A stretch of DNA of 64,000 bases from positions 62,001 through 126,000 of the forward strand of contig CAUZFZ010000005.1 in assembly GCA_963579025.1 (NCBI GenBank), given 5' to 3'. The notes beneath the pieces were generated by a model. That model was not told the DNA's origin. It made no database searches and was given only the letters and a program-made list of their open reading frames with translations. The translations under genes and the position numbers were made by a program. Source of the DNA: CAUZFZ01 sp963579025. GTDB lineage: Bacteria > Planctomycetota > Planctomycetia > Planctomycetales > Planctomycetaceae. This document shows positions 41,449-50,861 of the stretch, piece after piece (positions within the stretch are counted from its first letter, which is position 1; every line of letters begins with the position of its first letter).

Positions 41449-43992
41449 TTATGGCAGTCCGTTGAGCTTGCGGACGACCCACTCGGCGGTTAGCAGGACG
41501 AAGAACAGGGTCATGAAGAACCAGTGGTCCCACAGCGTGGTTTCTTCCCGACTTTCCGTCGACTCTTCCGGCGGCTTGAGGAACTCGATCAGTTCACCGA
41601 GTTGATCCGGAAGCAACAGCTTGCCGCCGGATGCGTCGGCTACTCGCGTCAGTAAATCACGGTTGGCACTCAGGTCGCTCAGTTCCCCCGTGACTGGTTC
41701 GCTGACGTAGAGCGACGTTGTCACTTCTTCGCCCAGGTTCGCATTTTCGGCGACCAGTTTCAGCCGCCATGTGCCTGATGGCAGACTGACGGCGCGGCCT
41801 TCGTGGACGAGCGGACGCCCCTCGACAGGTGTCAGATCGATGCGTGAGAACGGGCGGCCCTTGCCGTCGTCCGGTTCTCGATAGACCTCGATGGCAGCCT
41901 GCATGTCTGGGTTCAGATCAAGAAACCGTGGCTGCCACCGCGCCTGAATCACAGCGTCCTGGCCGGCTTCGACCTGATTGCGGTCAAGCTGCAGTCGTAC
42001 GAAATCGTTTCCAGCGGATGCTTTGTTCCGGGCGGCCCAGCGTGCCATCTGCCCCCAGAAACGATGGTGATACTGGTCGCCGACGCGGTGTCGCCAGCGC
42101 CAGGTACTGTCGATACCGATCCACAGGACCTGCCCGAAACCGTAGTACTGATGAATGATCGCCGCGTTCTCACGCTCTTCCTGCAGCGACGGTTCTCCAG
42201 GCCGACGGGCCGTGGCCAGCACACTCGCACCAGGACGTGCCTCTCCGAGCAGTCCCCATGTATGACCGGGCAGACGATTCCAGATGTTGCGATTCTCAAT
42301 CGTGTCGACGTCGAATTGAAACATCGACTCGCGTTCGGCGTCGGGAGTCAGCCGCAAACGAAACCCGCGTTCGGATGGAGACTGATCCGCCGATCCACCT
42401 GTCAGATCGATCGTGCGCAAGCCAAGAACGGGCAGTAATCGTTCCACGACTTCATTGCGGTGTCGAAACGGAAAACTGTTCTTACCCGCCGTCAGCACCA
42501 GTGTGCCGCCAGTCTCTCGCACGTAGTGTTCGATGATTTCCCAGTCACGCTCCGTGACTTTGCCGGGTGACACATCTCCAATCACAAGCATGTCGGTTTG
42601 CGCGAGCGGAGACTGTTCAATCTCCGCGGGATCAGTCGGCAGGCGATGCTGTCGCTGAAAAAACGACGAAGGCAGCACTCCGATGTGCGGCTGGTCAAAC
42701 ACGACCGGCCTGAGTTCCACGCGCTCGTCGCGCTTCAACGCGTTATCAATGAATCGAAACTCCCAGCGGGCTTCGCCTTCCAGCAGCAGGACATGTGCCT
42801 GGTCATCCACGATCTGCACGGCAAAGTTGCGTTCGTTGTTGTCGTCGCGCGTCTCGTCGTCGCGGACGGCCGTTCGCAGCTTGTACTCCATTCGCCCGAG
42901 TTCGTCGGCATCCAGCGAGAACTCGACATCGACTAACGGCGCACCGATCGCTGCATCGGGAATACGGACCTGCCGCGTCTCTTCGGTTCCGTCGGAGCGT
43001 TCGAGGACAATCGTCAGGTCTTCGTTCTGATAACCATCAGCGGCAAATTGAGCCTTTAACACCGGGGTGTCGTCTTTAAATGCCAACTGCGGATGTTCGA
43101 TGGAAATGATCGAGATGTCTCGGGGACGGTTCTCGGAGCCGATCATGACGGGTATCAGCGGTGCGTTCAGTGTGCGGAACCGTGCCGCGACTTCCACGGG
43201 ATCACGACCGGTGTTGTGCCGTCCGTCCGTAAAGACCACGACGCCCATGATCTCGGACGTTTCATTTCCGGAGCTCGCTTCCGTCGCGCTGCTGAGATTG
43301 GTCTGCTGCGGCGCAAGTCCCGGGATCGGCTCTTTCAGCACAGCGTCGAGTGATTGCACATCGAGCGGTTCGGAGCGAGATGCGAAGGCGCGCAATTCGA
43401 CGTCGCCCAGTTCCGCGAGCCGGTCGGTCAGCGGAGTCGCCGTTCCGGACAGCAGCCGTCGCACGATTTCACGCCGCGACATCTCGCGGACAGACTCGAT
43501 CAACTGCTCGACGTTCTGCTGTCGCAGTCGCACCAGTTCCTGCTGCTTCGTGTCGGTCGGTGCTTCTCCGGGAGTTGCCCAGATCGGTTCTTCACCACGC
43601 TCGTAAGCGTCGATCCAGCCATCGATGCGACTGTTGATCGTCGCGTTGCCAATCAGCTCCAGGCCTCGGGCCAGACGCAGCAATTCTGCCTTTGTCGCGA
43701 ATCGGTCGGCCGTGTCCATGCTTTCGGACACATCGACGGCCACGATGATGCGGCCGGTTTTCTCGCGGTCGAGAACCCATGTCAGCACGGGCTGCAGGAA
43801 CGTCAGAAACAGAACGCCAAGCACCGCAAGACGCAACAGCAGCAGCGTGTTTCCAACGCTGGCCGAAACCAGTTGCCGTTCGTACTTGAGCAGCGTGAAG
43901 ATCAACCCGCCGGCGACCAGGCACGTCAGCAGGCAGATCCAGAACCAGCCCGAATCGGCCAGTCCCTGAAAGATCAGTTCCTGTGTCTGCAT
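41449..43992 (-). CDS. BatA-like VWA-domain membrane protein
   Basis: 847 residues. Two membrane helices lie at the N-terminus (FWICLLTCLVAGGLIFTLL, LLLLRLAVLGVLFLTFL). A von Willebrand factor A domain follows (about residues 75-290) with the MIDAS motif DVSESMD and a T/D pair in VVFTDGRHN. A beta-sandwich region and a class I amidotransferase/ThuA-like segment come next (about 430-620; LLLEGEARWEFRFIDNAL, DMLVIGDVSP), and a C-terminal helix lies at WFFMTLFFVLLTAEWVV. It is the planctomycete form of the Bat (aerotolerance-related) proteins that usually accompany MoxR ATPases; no MoxR gene is in the window. It presumably binds a protein ligand through the metal site at the membrane. Confidence 0.8.
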   Translation of the reverse strand: MQTQELIFQGLADSGWFWICLLTCLVAGGLIFTLLKYERQLVSASVGNTLLLLRLAVLGVLFLTFLQPVLTWVLDREKTGRIIVAVDVSESMDTADRFATKAELLRLARGLELIGNATINSRIDGWIDAYERGEEPIWATPGEAPTDTKQQELVRLRQQNVEQLIESVREMSRREIVRRLLSGTATPLTDRLAELGDVELRAFASRSEPLDVQSLDAVLKEPIPGLAPQQTNLSSATEASSGNETSEIMGVVVFTDGRHNTGRDPVEVAARFRTLNAPLIPVMIGSENRPRDISIISIEHPQLAFKDDTPVLKAQFAADGYQNEDLTIVLERSDGTEETRQVRIPDAAIGAPLVDVEFSLDADELGRMEYKLRTAVRDDETRDDNNERNFAVQIVDDQAHVLLLEGEARWEFRFIDNALKRDERVELRPVVFDQPHIGVLPSSFFQRQHRLPTDPAEIEQSPLAQTDMLVIGDVSPGKVTERDWEIIEHYVRETGGTLVLTAGKNSFPFRHRNEVVERLLPVLGLRTIDLTGGSADQSPSERGFRLRLTPDAERESMFQFDVDTIENRNIWNRLPGHTWGLLGEARPGASVLATARRPGEPSLQEERENAAIIHQYYGFGQVLWIGIDSTWRWRHRVGDQYHHRFWGQMARWAARNKASAGNDFVRLQLDRNQVEAGQDAVIQARWQPRFLDLNPDMQAAIEVYREPDDGKGRPFSRIDLTPVEGRPLVHEGRAVSLPSGTWRLKLVAENANLGEEVTTSLYVSEPVTGELSDLSANRDLLTRVADASGGKLLLPDQLGELIEFLKPPEESTESREETTLWDHWFFMTLFFVLLTAEWVVRKLNGLP

Positions 43993-44167
43993 GATGCGTG
44001 TTGCCAGGCAGGAGTTGAGCAGGGCAGGGGGAGGACACTTTTCTGTTGCGGCGTTGCCTCGAACACCTCTGCATAACGCTTTAAGCGAGCGGTGTTAAGC
44101 AACTTGCAGCCGTGCGTCGGGTCGAGGACAACTCGCTCGCGCCGTCCCGGCACTGAGCCCGCGAATC

Positions 44168-45301
44168 ATGGAGTCCGGTTTGTCATCCCGTCCACGTAAG
44201 AAGTCCGTAAAGCGTCGAGACCTGCAGAAGACCGGGCCGCCCGAGCGACGGCGTCCGGCTGACGCAGTTCTGTTCGATGCGGCGAGTGAGATAAGTGGAC
44301 CGCGAATATCAGTGGTCCCAGCCGGCGGCGGACATGCGGCTGCGGAAATCGCACGGACTCATCCAGACGCCCGCGTGAGCTGCACGTTCTTTGACGTGTT
44401 TCTCGCCGACTCGGCGCGGCGGCACAACGAGGGCATCGAGAACCTTGAGTTCCTCTGCGAGCCTGACCTGCCCGACGAGCCGACGGACTCCGTCGTCCTT
44501 GCGATACCGGAAAAGAGCGAGAACGATCTTGCCCGCGATCTGCTGCAGCAGACGCGACTGCGGCTCACGGAAAATGGTCGACTGTTCGCGTCCACCGACA
44601 ACCCGAAAGATCACTGGTTGCATGAGCAACTCAAAGGGATGTTCGAGAAGGTCACGAATCGAGCGTCGGAACACGGTCGGCTGTATATCGGCTCGCGGCC
44701 GAAGCCGTTGAAGAAGATCAAGTCGCTGGACTGCTGGTTTGCGATGCGTGATGGCGAACATCTCATCGATCTGTATTCGCGTCCGGGAGTTTTCAGCCAT
44801 CGTCGACTCGACCTGGGGGCTCGCGCGCTGATCGAATCGCTGACCATTCCCGACGGCCCGCAGGCCGGTGAAGTTGTGCGCGACGGAATGCGCGTCGTCG
44901 ATCTCGGGTGCGGTTCGGGAGCTGTCGGATTCGCCGCATCAATGCGAGCCGACAACGTGCAGGTCCATGGTCTCGACGCCAACGCACGGGCATTGCACTG
45001 CACTCAAGTCGGTGCCGAGAAGAACGGGCTGACCGGTTTGACGACGCAACTGGAAGCCGAGGGACGATGCGAACAGCCTGGTACGTTCGACCTCGTGCTT
45101 GCCAATCCACCCTACTATTCGAATTATCGGATTGGTGAGATTTTTCTACTGGCCACCCTGGCAGCACTTCGATCTGGCGGACGAACGCATTTTGTGACAA
45201 AACAGCCCGAGTGGTATGTCGACCGTTTTTCGGAGAGGTTCGTCGACGTCAGCGTCCGTGAGATTCGCGGCTATTTTGTGGTGAAGGGGACTCTGCCGTA
45301 G
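44168..45301 (+). CDS. Class I SAM-dependent methyltransferase (RlmG/RsmC-like)
   Basis: 377 residues; the first 30 are basic (RPRKKSVKRRD). The protein has two related halves. The N-terminal half lacks a full SAM motif; the C-terminal half has motif I VVDLGCGSGAVGF (about residue 243) and motif IV LANPPYYSN (about residue 313). A duplicated fold with an inactive N-terminal half and an NPPY motif is typical of the guanine-N2 rRNA methyltransferases RlmG and RsmC. The substrate is likely 16S or 23S rRNA. It is divergent from the VWA gene with a 175-bp gap between them. Confidence 0.85.
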   Translation: MESGLSSRPRKKSVKRRDLQKTGPPERRRPADAVLFDAASEISGPRISVVPAGGGHAAAEIARTHPDARVSCTFFDVFLADSARRHNEGIENLEFLCEPDLPDEPTDSVVLAIPEKSENDLARDLLQQTRLRLTENGRLFASTDNPKDHWLHEQLKGMFEKVTNRASEHGRLYIGSRPKPLKKIKSLDCWFAMRDGEHLIDLYSRPGVFSHRRLDLGARALIESLTIPDGPQAGEVVRDGMRVVDLGCGSGAVGFAASMRADNVQVHGLDANARALHCTQVGAEKNGLTGLTTQLEAEGRCEQPGTFDLVLANPPYYSNYRIGEIFLLATLAALRSGGRTHFVTKQPEWYVDRFSERFVDVSVREIRGYFVVKGTLP

Positions 45302-45406
45302 TCGCACTGAACCGCTGACTGGTCTCAACGTTGCCCGCGATTCGATTTCGCGCGGACGTACTGGACGCTGGAAGTGAGTGGAACATAACTCAGCGGAGGT
45401 GCCTGC

Positions 45407-46099
45407 ATGTCATATCTAATGCTCCTCGCCCTGCTCGGCGGCAGCCCGTCATTGCAACTGCATGGTGCGTCGTTCGAATCTCTCGATCATGCAGTGGCCG
45501 AAATTCAACCCACCATGCAGACCGGTACGCTGCTGGTCACTAAAGGCGACTGCCTGGCCGTTCGTGTTTACACACAAAGCCCTTACACGCACGTCGGAGC
45601 TGTCGTGATCCGGAACGGCCATCCGGTTGTGTATGACTCAGCAAATGGAACGGGCGTTCGATGTTTGTCGCTGGAGAAATATCTGCAATCGCAGAGTCCG
45701 AGTGAGATCCACATCTTCCATCCAAAGCAGCCGCTGAGTCAGAGCAGGGCAGGGCAGTTCGAGGCGTGGCTCGATAACCAGCTCGGCGAACCCTACGCCG
45801 TGAAACACTTCCTGTCCGGCGAACGAGGTGAGGGTCTCCACTGTGCTGAATATGTGACCGACGCCCTGATGGCCTGCCGCCTGATCAAAGCGCGGCAACC
45901 GGCCCGCGTCTCACCTGCAAGCCTTGTGGAAGGCGTCACGAAACACGGGATCTACTCGACCCGTCAGACCGTCCGTGTCGAAGAACCACGACGAGCGGTC
46001 AACCCGGAATCCGGCTGGTGCGCGGGAGCCTGGGACGACACGAAAGCATGCACGTCTGATTGCTGGAAACAGACTCGCGGCTGGTTCCTGTGCCGTTGA
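45407..46099 (+). CDS. YiiX/YebB-like NlpC/P60 cysteine hydrolase
   Basis: 230 residues; GGAGG lies at ideal distance from the ATG. The N-terminus (MSYLMLLALLGGSPSLQL) is weakly hydrophobic. The permuted NlpC/P60 fold of the YiiX family is visible: TGTLLVTKGDCLAVRVYTQS, the conserved His in YTHVGAVVIRNG and the conserved Cys in LHCAEYVTDALMA. Such proteins act as amidases or thioesterases. The C-terminal extension of about 40 residues is cysteine- and tryptophan-rich (ESGWCAGAWDDTKACTSDCW). The natural substrate is unknown. A strong hairpin follows directly and ends before the convergent redoxin gene. Confidence 0.8.
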   Translation: MSYLMLLALLGGSPSLQLHGASFESLDHAVAEIQPTMQTGTLLVTKGDCLAVRVYTQSPYTHVGAVVIRNGHPVVYDSANGTGVRCLSLEKYLQSQSPSEIHIFHPKQPLSQSRAGQFEAWLDNQLGEPYAVKHFLSGERGEGLHCAEYVTDALMACRLIKARQPARVSPASLVEGVTKHGIYSTRQTVRVEEPRRAVNPESGWCAGAWDDTKACTSDCWKQTRGWFLCR

Positions 46100-46106
46100 T
46101 GTCGAA

Positions 46107-46181
46107 ATACAAGCCCGAAGCGCGAGCGAGTGAACGCCGTGCGAAATTCCGGATTCACTCGCTTGCGCTTCGGGCTTGTAT
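46107..46181. repeat. 28-bp inverted repeat between convergent genes
   Basis: The arms 46107-46134 and 46154-46181 match at 27 of 28 positions around a 19-nt loop. ATACAAGCCCGAAGCGC is the outer end. The hairpin begins 8 nt after the YiiX-like stop and ends 9 nt before that of the redoxin gene, so it probably ends both transcripts. The CGCTTCGGGCTTGTA motif is, as I know it, a dispersed planctomycete repeat. Confidence 0.95.
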
Positions 46182-46189
46182 GACTGCGG

Positions 46190-47542
46190 CTACTCCGGCT
46201 TCGTGCGCGAATCGCGGATCGTTCGAACGACGGCCGCATCCAGTTCGCTCAGGCCCTGATCCGCCTTGATGGAGTAAAAACCGACGTGATAGTGCGCGAT
46301 CTTTCCATCAGCGCCGATCACAACCCACACCGGCAACTTTGCCCCGAGTGCGCGCGGGTCGCCGAATTTCTCAAGCGTTCCTCCGGCGTCCATCGCAATC
46401 GGATAGCTGAGATTCATAAAGTCGCGTAACTTGCGGACTGACCGCAGGGCCGCCCCCGTTTTCTTTGGATCTCCGAACCCGCTATTCACGGCGACTCCGA
46501 ACACGTCGACGCCCAGACGGCCTCGGCGAGTCAGCAGGAAGTCCAGATAACCGACCTGACCATAGGGTTCCGTGATCGGGTCACCTTTGTAATCCCAGAA
46601 GTGAAGTACCGTCACTCGCCCCTTCTGCGACTTCAATGAAACGGTTTTCTTCTTCAATGTTGTCAGCGTGAAATCTGGAGACGGCTGGCCCACGAAGCGT
46701 TTCGCAAGGCTGGCAATGTCGTCCGTGCGGCGAGACTGCGAACTGACGTCGCGGGAAATGGCGACGACAAGATTCTTCAGTGGCGTCTTGCTCGAAGCGG
46801 CAACCAGACCTGTCAGCGCCGCGGTGGTCGTCTCCAATTGTTCGCTGGAGAGTTCCGGTTTCGTTTCGCCGTCTTCGCGGTCCAATGCAGACTGCAGCGA
46901 AATCAATCCGTCCGCGACGGTCGCGGTCAGTGTGAGAGCATCACCGTTCAGGTCTCGCGAACTGGCCAGCTCCATTCTCAACTGAAACTCGTCTCCCTGC
47001 CCCATGAAGACTCGTCGTTCAGCCGCCACCAGCAGGGCACTGTCTTTCGCTACGAAGAATGACTGTCGACGCCCGAAGTTGTCGGCCGCATCAATTTGCC
47101 AGCAATCGCGTTCGGCCACGTTCCGCTCGCGACTCACTTCGTAAGACAATTTGCCAGCCGTCCATTTCGCGTCGGGTGCGATCTTTTCGGAAAACTCGAA
47201 GAACGGAGCCGCCAGTTCGACCGGGTAGTTCGTGCCATCATGCATGTGCAGGATGTGAGCTGGTCGGCCAGCGGATTTCTGGTCTTCGGCATTCAGCGTG
47301 ATTTGGCCGAATCGCTCCGGCCACGCCCAGCCTCCACCACCCCGTTCACTGAGCTGATAGAAACACTGACGACCATCGCCATCCGGGCGGACAAGCACGT
47401 AGACGTCAAACTGTTTGACGGGTGTCGACGGACCACTGCGCGACAGTTGCGTCAGAGTTCCGGAATACTGCAACTCAGTGGCAGCCCGGAGCGGCGACGA
47501 AATGGCGGCGAGGACAGCGATGACGCAAAGGCACTTTTGCAT
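46190..47542 (-). CDS. Exported redoxin (AhpC/TlpA-like) domain protein lacking the CxxC active site
   Basis: 450 residues with a signal peptide (MQKCLCVIAVLAAISSPLRA). Residues about 25-280 are a beta-rich LolA/LppX-like module that typically precedes such redoxins in planctomycetes. Residues about 285-450 are a thioredoxin fold (FVGQPSPDFTLTTLKKKTVS, VTVLHFWDYKGDPITEPYGQ, LPVWVVIGADGKIAHYHVGF). The active-site position, WCxxC in TlpA, reads WDYKGD, so both cysteines are missing and redox activity is doubtful. It may be a binding or scaffolding protein instead. Divergent from the efflux adaptor gene. Confidence 0.82.
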   Translation of the reverse strand: MQKCLCVIAVLAAISSPLRAATELQYSGTLTQLSRSGPSTPVKQFDVYVLVRPDGDGRQCFYQLSERGGGGWAWPERFGQITLNAEDQKSAGRPAHILHMHDGTNYPVELAAPFFEFSEKIAPDAKWTAGKLSYEVSRERNVAERDCWQIDAADNFGRRQSFFVAKDSALLVAAERRVFMGQGDEFQLRMELASSRDLNGDALTLTATVADGLISLQSALDREDGETKPELSSEQLETTTAALTGLVAASSKTPLKNLVVAISRDVSSQSRRTDDIASLAKRFVGQPSPDFTLTTLKKKTVSLKSQKGRVTVLHFWDYKGDPITEPYGQVGYLDFLLTRRGRLGVDVFGVAVNSGFGDPKKTGAALRSVRKLRDFMNLSYPIAMDAGGTLEKFGDPRALGAKLPVWVVIGADGKIAHYHVGFYSIKADQGLSELDAAVVRTIRDSRTKPE

Positions 47543-47743
47543 GGCGGATCAGACTCATGTCTTGAGGGAGAGATTCGGTCAACGCAGGATCGGTGACCGG
47601 GGGGCTCTGCATCTTCACACAGTCCCGACTGGCGGGCAACCAGTATGGAATCGCACGAGGGAGAACGGTCGTTGACACCTATTCTGTCCACGCCTACTTT
47701 GACAGATAACAAGGCTCCAGAATCTCATGAGGCACTGACCGTC

Positions 47744-48922
47744 ATGTACCGCAACAGCGCAGTTGAGAATCGTCTGTCGACAAAAACGCCGGTCTTCGAT
47801 GCAGCATTTCGCGACCGGCTGTCGCGCACTGGCTGTATCGCGATTCTGGTGGCCGTGATGTGTTCATCGATGGCCCGGGCTCAGACCGCCGAGTCCGGAC
47901 CACAACCGGTTGTCATTCAACGCACGATGATTCGGTTGACTCAGCCGGACGATTACCGGATTCCGACCGCGCTCGAGCCGGGAAGGCAGGTCACGCTGGT
48001 GGCCCCATTCGATGGCGTGATCCGCGCCCTTGCTGCCGTGCCGGGCAAACGATTCGATATTCAGGGAGAACTCGCCACATTCGATAGCCGTCGCATCTCG
48101 CTGCTGCTGGCCCGGGCCCAGGCCGGAAAACGTCTCGCCGAAATCGAGCTGAGTCAGGCACGCGTCGCCAACGTGGCACAGCAGATCGAGCTGGCAGAAG
48201 CAAAGCTCGAACTGGCGAATGCCGACCTCAACCTGGCCGAGTTCGACCGGCAGTCCACATCGGTGCGTGCACCGTATGTCTCAACGGTTCTGGGCGTTCA
48301 CGTCCAGGTCGGACAGACTGTCAGGGCAGGGGATCCGCTTGTGACTGTGGGTGACACGCAGACGTTGACGTGCCGCGTCCCGGTCGACCGCAAAAGTGTC
48401 GAGAAAGGGCAGTCGATGCAGGTTACTGTCGAAGACGCGACGGCCAGCGGCGAAGTGATCGCTGTCCTGCCGCTGAGTGACGAACAACAGAAGTTTCGTG
48501 ATCTGGCAGTTTCTGTCGCCATGGCCGAACTCGTTTTCGGGAACCGCACCGGAACGCTGGAAGCCGGGCAATCCGTGTTTCCGAAACTCCTGCCTGAAGA
48601 CCCGGTGGCCCGTGTGCCGCTGACGTCACTGAAAACGGGCCAATCGGGGAATCGCATTGTGCAGGTCCTCAGGAATCACGTCGTCCGTCATGTTCCCGTA
48701 CGTTTGCACGGTCAGATCGGAAAAGAGGACGTGTTTGTCAGCGGGCCATTTACCGAACACGACGAGGTCATTATTTCCGCGTCAGTCGAGCTGGCCGATT
48801 CGACGGCCGTTCAGCCCTCAACGCCGGAACGTTTCGGGGGTCAGGGCAACGCAACGTCGTCATCGCCGACCGGCACGGGATCGAAACCACCTCGTCGCAA
48901 GGTTGACGCCGCCGGGTTCTAG
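47744..48922 (+). CDS. HlyD/RND-type periplasmic adaptor protein
   Basis: The ATG at 47744 is chosen over an upstream ATG at 47645; both are possible. The 392-residue product has a long export signal (TGCIAILVAVMCSSMARA). A lipoyl/barrel-sandwich half-motif follows (VTLVAPFDGVIRALAAVPGK), then an alpha-hairpin (LLLARAQAGKRLAEIELSQA and so on), the second lipoyl half (VRAPYVSTVLGVHVQVGQTV) and a beta-barrel with membrane-proximal domain. This is the MexA/HlyD adaptor layout. Its transporter partner is not adjacent, as the next gene is a kinase. It is divergent from the redoxin gene. Confidence 0.85.
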   Translation: MYRNSAVENRLSTKTPVFDAAFRDRLSRTGCIAILVAVMCSSMARAQTAESGPQPVVIQRTMIRLTQPDDYRIPTALEPGRQVTLVAPFDGVIRALAAVPGKRFDIQGELATFDSRRISLLLARAQAGKRLAEIELSQARVANVAQQIELAEAKLELANADLNLAEFDRQSTSVRAPYVSTVLGVHVQVGQTVRAGDPLVTVGDTQTLTCRVPVDRKSVEKGQSMQVTVEDATASGEVIAVLPLSDEQQKFRDLAVSVAMAELVFGNRTGTLEAGQSVFPKLLPEDPVARVPLTSLKTGQSGNRIVQVLRNHVVRHVPVRLHGQIGKEDVFVSGPFTEHDEVIISASVELADSTAVQPSTPERFGGQGNATSSSPTGTGSKPPRRKVDAAGF

Positions 48923-49057
48923 CGGGCAGCGATTCACGATATCCTGATGGTTCACGTGGTACGGCGGTGCGACGCATCGTCCCACGTGGGTACGTCATGA
49001 CCGCGGGCCGATTGCGGGTGGGTCCGATCCTCAGACTGCTCAGCAGGGAACACTGCC

Positions 49058-50710
49058 TTGGCTGAAGAAAACGAAAACAGAAACAAAATTGACGATTACG
49101 TACTCGTGAGCGTGATCGCAACCGGCAAGTCCTCTCAGGTGTGGGAGGTCATGCACGAGCAGAGCGGCCATACGTTCGCCATGAAACTGCTGCTGCCCGA
49201 AGCGATGGCGAATCCGGCCGAGAAATCTCTGCTGAAGCTTGAAGCGAAACTCCTGAAAGAGTTCGAGCATCCCAATCTGATTCGGGGCCACGGCATCGTG
49301 ATGCGAAAGACCGAGTGCTACGTACTGCTCGATCTATTCAAAACTCCGAATCTGGGGCAGTGGATTCACAACGATCGGGCAAGCGTTGAAACGCTGTTGC
49401 GCAAACTCGTCGAAGGTGTCTGTATGGGCCTCGGCCACATGCACGACAAGGGCTGGATCCACAAGGACATCAAGCCCGACAATATTCTCATCAATCGATC
49501 TGGTGAGGTACGCCTGATTGACTTCTCACTGGCCGTCAGGAAGGCAACCGTACTGTCAAAACTGATGTCGAGCAAGAAGGGCGTCATCCGTGGAACGCGG
49601 ACCTATCTGGCTCCGGAAACGATCCGGAAACAGCCGTCAACTCCGGCCACCGATCTGTACAGTCTGGGATGCGTCCTTTATGAGTGCCTGACCGGGCACA
49701 ATGTGTTTACGGGCGAGTCTCCACAGGACCTGCTGAAAAAACACATCGCCGCAAAGCCTGTGTCGATCTCGATACACAACGACAGAGTCGCGCCGGAGAT
49801 GGACCGGCTGGTAATGAAGCTGCTCTCGAAGAAACCCAAGGATCGTTTTCAATCGTGTGAGGAACTGCTGAGCGAGTTTCGCAGTTCCCGCATCTTCCAG
49901 GGAGAAGCTCGTGGCGAAGGCGATCCGAATGCCGAACAGAACTCGGAACAAACGCCCTCCGCCAGTCAGTCGGCAAAACGTGAATCAGTTGCGGAAGAGG
50001 ATGTCGTCAACCCGGATGAGCAGCGACTCGCCGACTTAATGGAAACGAAACGCGATAGTCGAGCGGACGATCAGATTCGCGACATCCTGGCCCGCAATCC
50101 CGCAATGCAGGCAACATTCGAGCGACTGAAACGGGAGCAGACGGAGAGGGACGAAGTGGTTCGGAAGGAGAGAGAGCGTCGCATTGCTTCGCTGAAGAAA
50201 TCCGGCGAGCTCGGACCGGTCGATAAAGAGCCTGTAAAGAAGAAGAAAAAGAAGGTATCACAGCCTGCTCCCCAGCAGCCGGTGGCGCAGCCCATGCCGC
50301 CCGGATATGGTGTGCCAGCGCCGCAAATGCCCTATGGAGCTCAACAACCGGGGATGCCCGTCGCGGGCCCTCCACCGGGTTACCCGCCACAGCAAATGCC
50401 ACCGGGGGCGCCGTCCCCGTATCCCCCGGGGTATGGCCCGCCGGGAGCTATTCCCGCGCCACCTCCGGGGTATGGCCCACCAGGCGCCGTCCCGGGCCCA
50501 CCTCCCGGCTATGGCCCTCCGGGAGCTGCCCCGCCACAAGCGACTCCAGCGCCTCCGCCGGGATATGCCCAGCCCGGCGCTGTACCACCACCTCCGCCAG
50601 CAAAACCACAGCGACCGGCCACACCTCGACAGGCGCAGCAAAGCAAAAAGCCTCCGGCAGCAGACGCTGCCGATCTTCCCACCATGACCGAGTTGCCCGA
50701 CTTCGAATAG
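49058..50710 (+). CDS. Serine/threonine protein kinase with proline-rich C-terminus
   Basis: The start is a TTG at 49058 with GGAA upstream; the next ATG would remove the nucleotide-binding loop. 550 residues. Kinase domain about 12-285: loop IATGKSSQVWEV, Lys43 (FAMKLL), catalytic HKDIKPDN (Asp137), magnesium-binding DFS (Asp155) instead of DFG, LAPE, and DLYSLGCVLYECLTG. A charged helical linker follows (about 290-400, KKKKKK-like basic patch), then a proline-rich tail with repeats of the PPPGYGPPGA type. No membrane segment is visible, unlike many bacterial kinases. The substrate is unknown. The DFS variant is found in active kinases but is uncommon. Confidence 0.88.
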   Translation: MAEENENRNKIDDYVLVSVIATGKSSQVWEVMHEQSGHTFAMKLLLPEAMANPAEKSLLKLEAKLLKEFEHPNLIRGHGIVMRKTECYVLLDLFKTPNLGQWIHNDRASVETLLRKLVEGVCMGLGHMHDKGWIHKDIKPDNILINRSGEVRLIDFSLAVRKATVLSKLMSSKKGVIRGTRTYLAPETIRKQPSTPATDLYSLGCVLYECLTGHNVFTGESPQDLLKKHIAAKPVSISIHNDRVAPEMDRLVMKLLSKKPKDRFQSCEELLSEFRSSRIFQGEARGEGDPNAEQNSEQTPSASQSAKRESVAEEDVVNPDEQRLADLMETKRDSRADDQIRDILARNPAMQATFERLKREQTERDEVVRKERERRIASLKKSGELGPVDKEPVKKKKKKVSQPAPQQPVAQPMPPGYGVPAPQMPYGAQQPGMPVAGPPPGYPPQQMPPGAPSPYPPGYGPPGAIPAPPPGYGPPGAVPGPPPGYGPPGAAPPQATPAPPPGYAQPGAVPPPPPAKPQRPATPRQAQQSKKPPAADAADLPTMTELPDFE

Positions 50711-50861
50711 CAGTTGTCGGTTTAATTCGGCAGACTGGGCGGACGACCAATTCCGCCAATGCTATCGACCACATCCCGGGACCACTCCGGGTTGTTCAGC
50801 ACCGACTCTCGGTGACCAACTGACCCACCGCCGCCAATCTGGATACATCGAGAGATACGAC

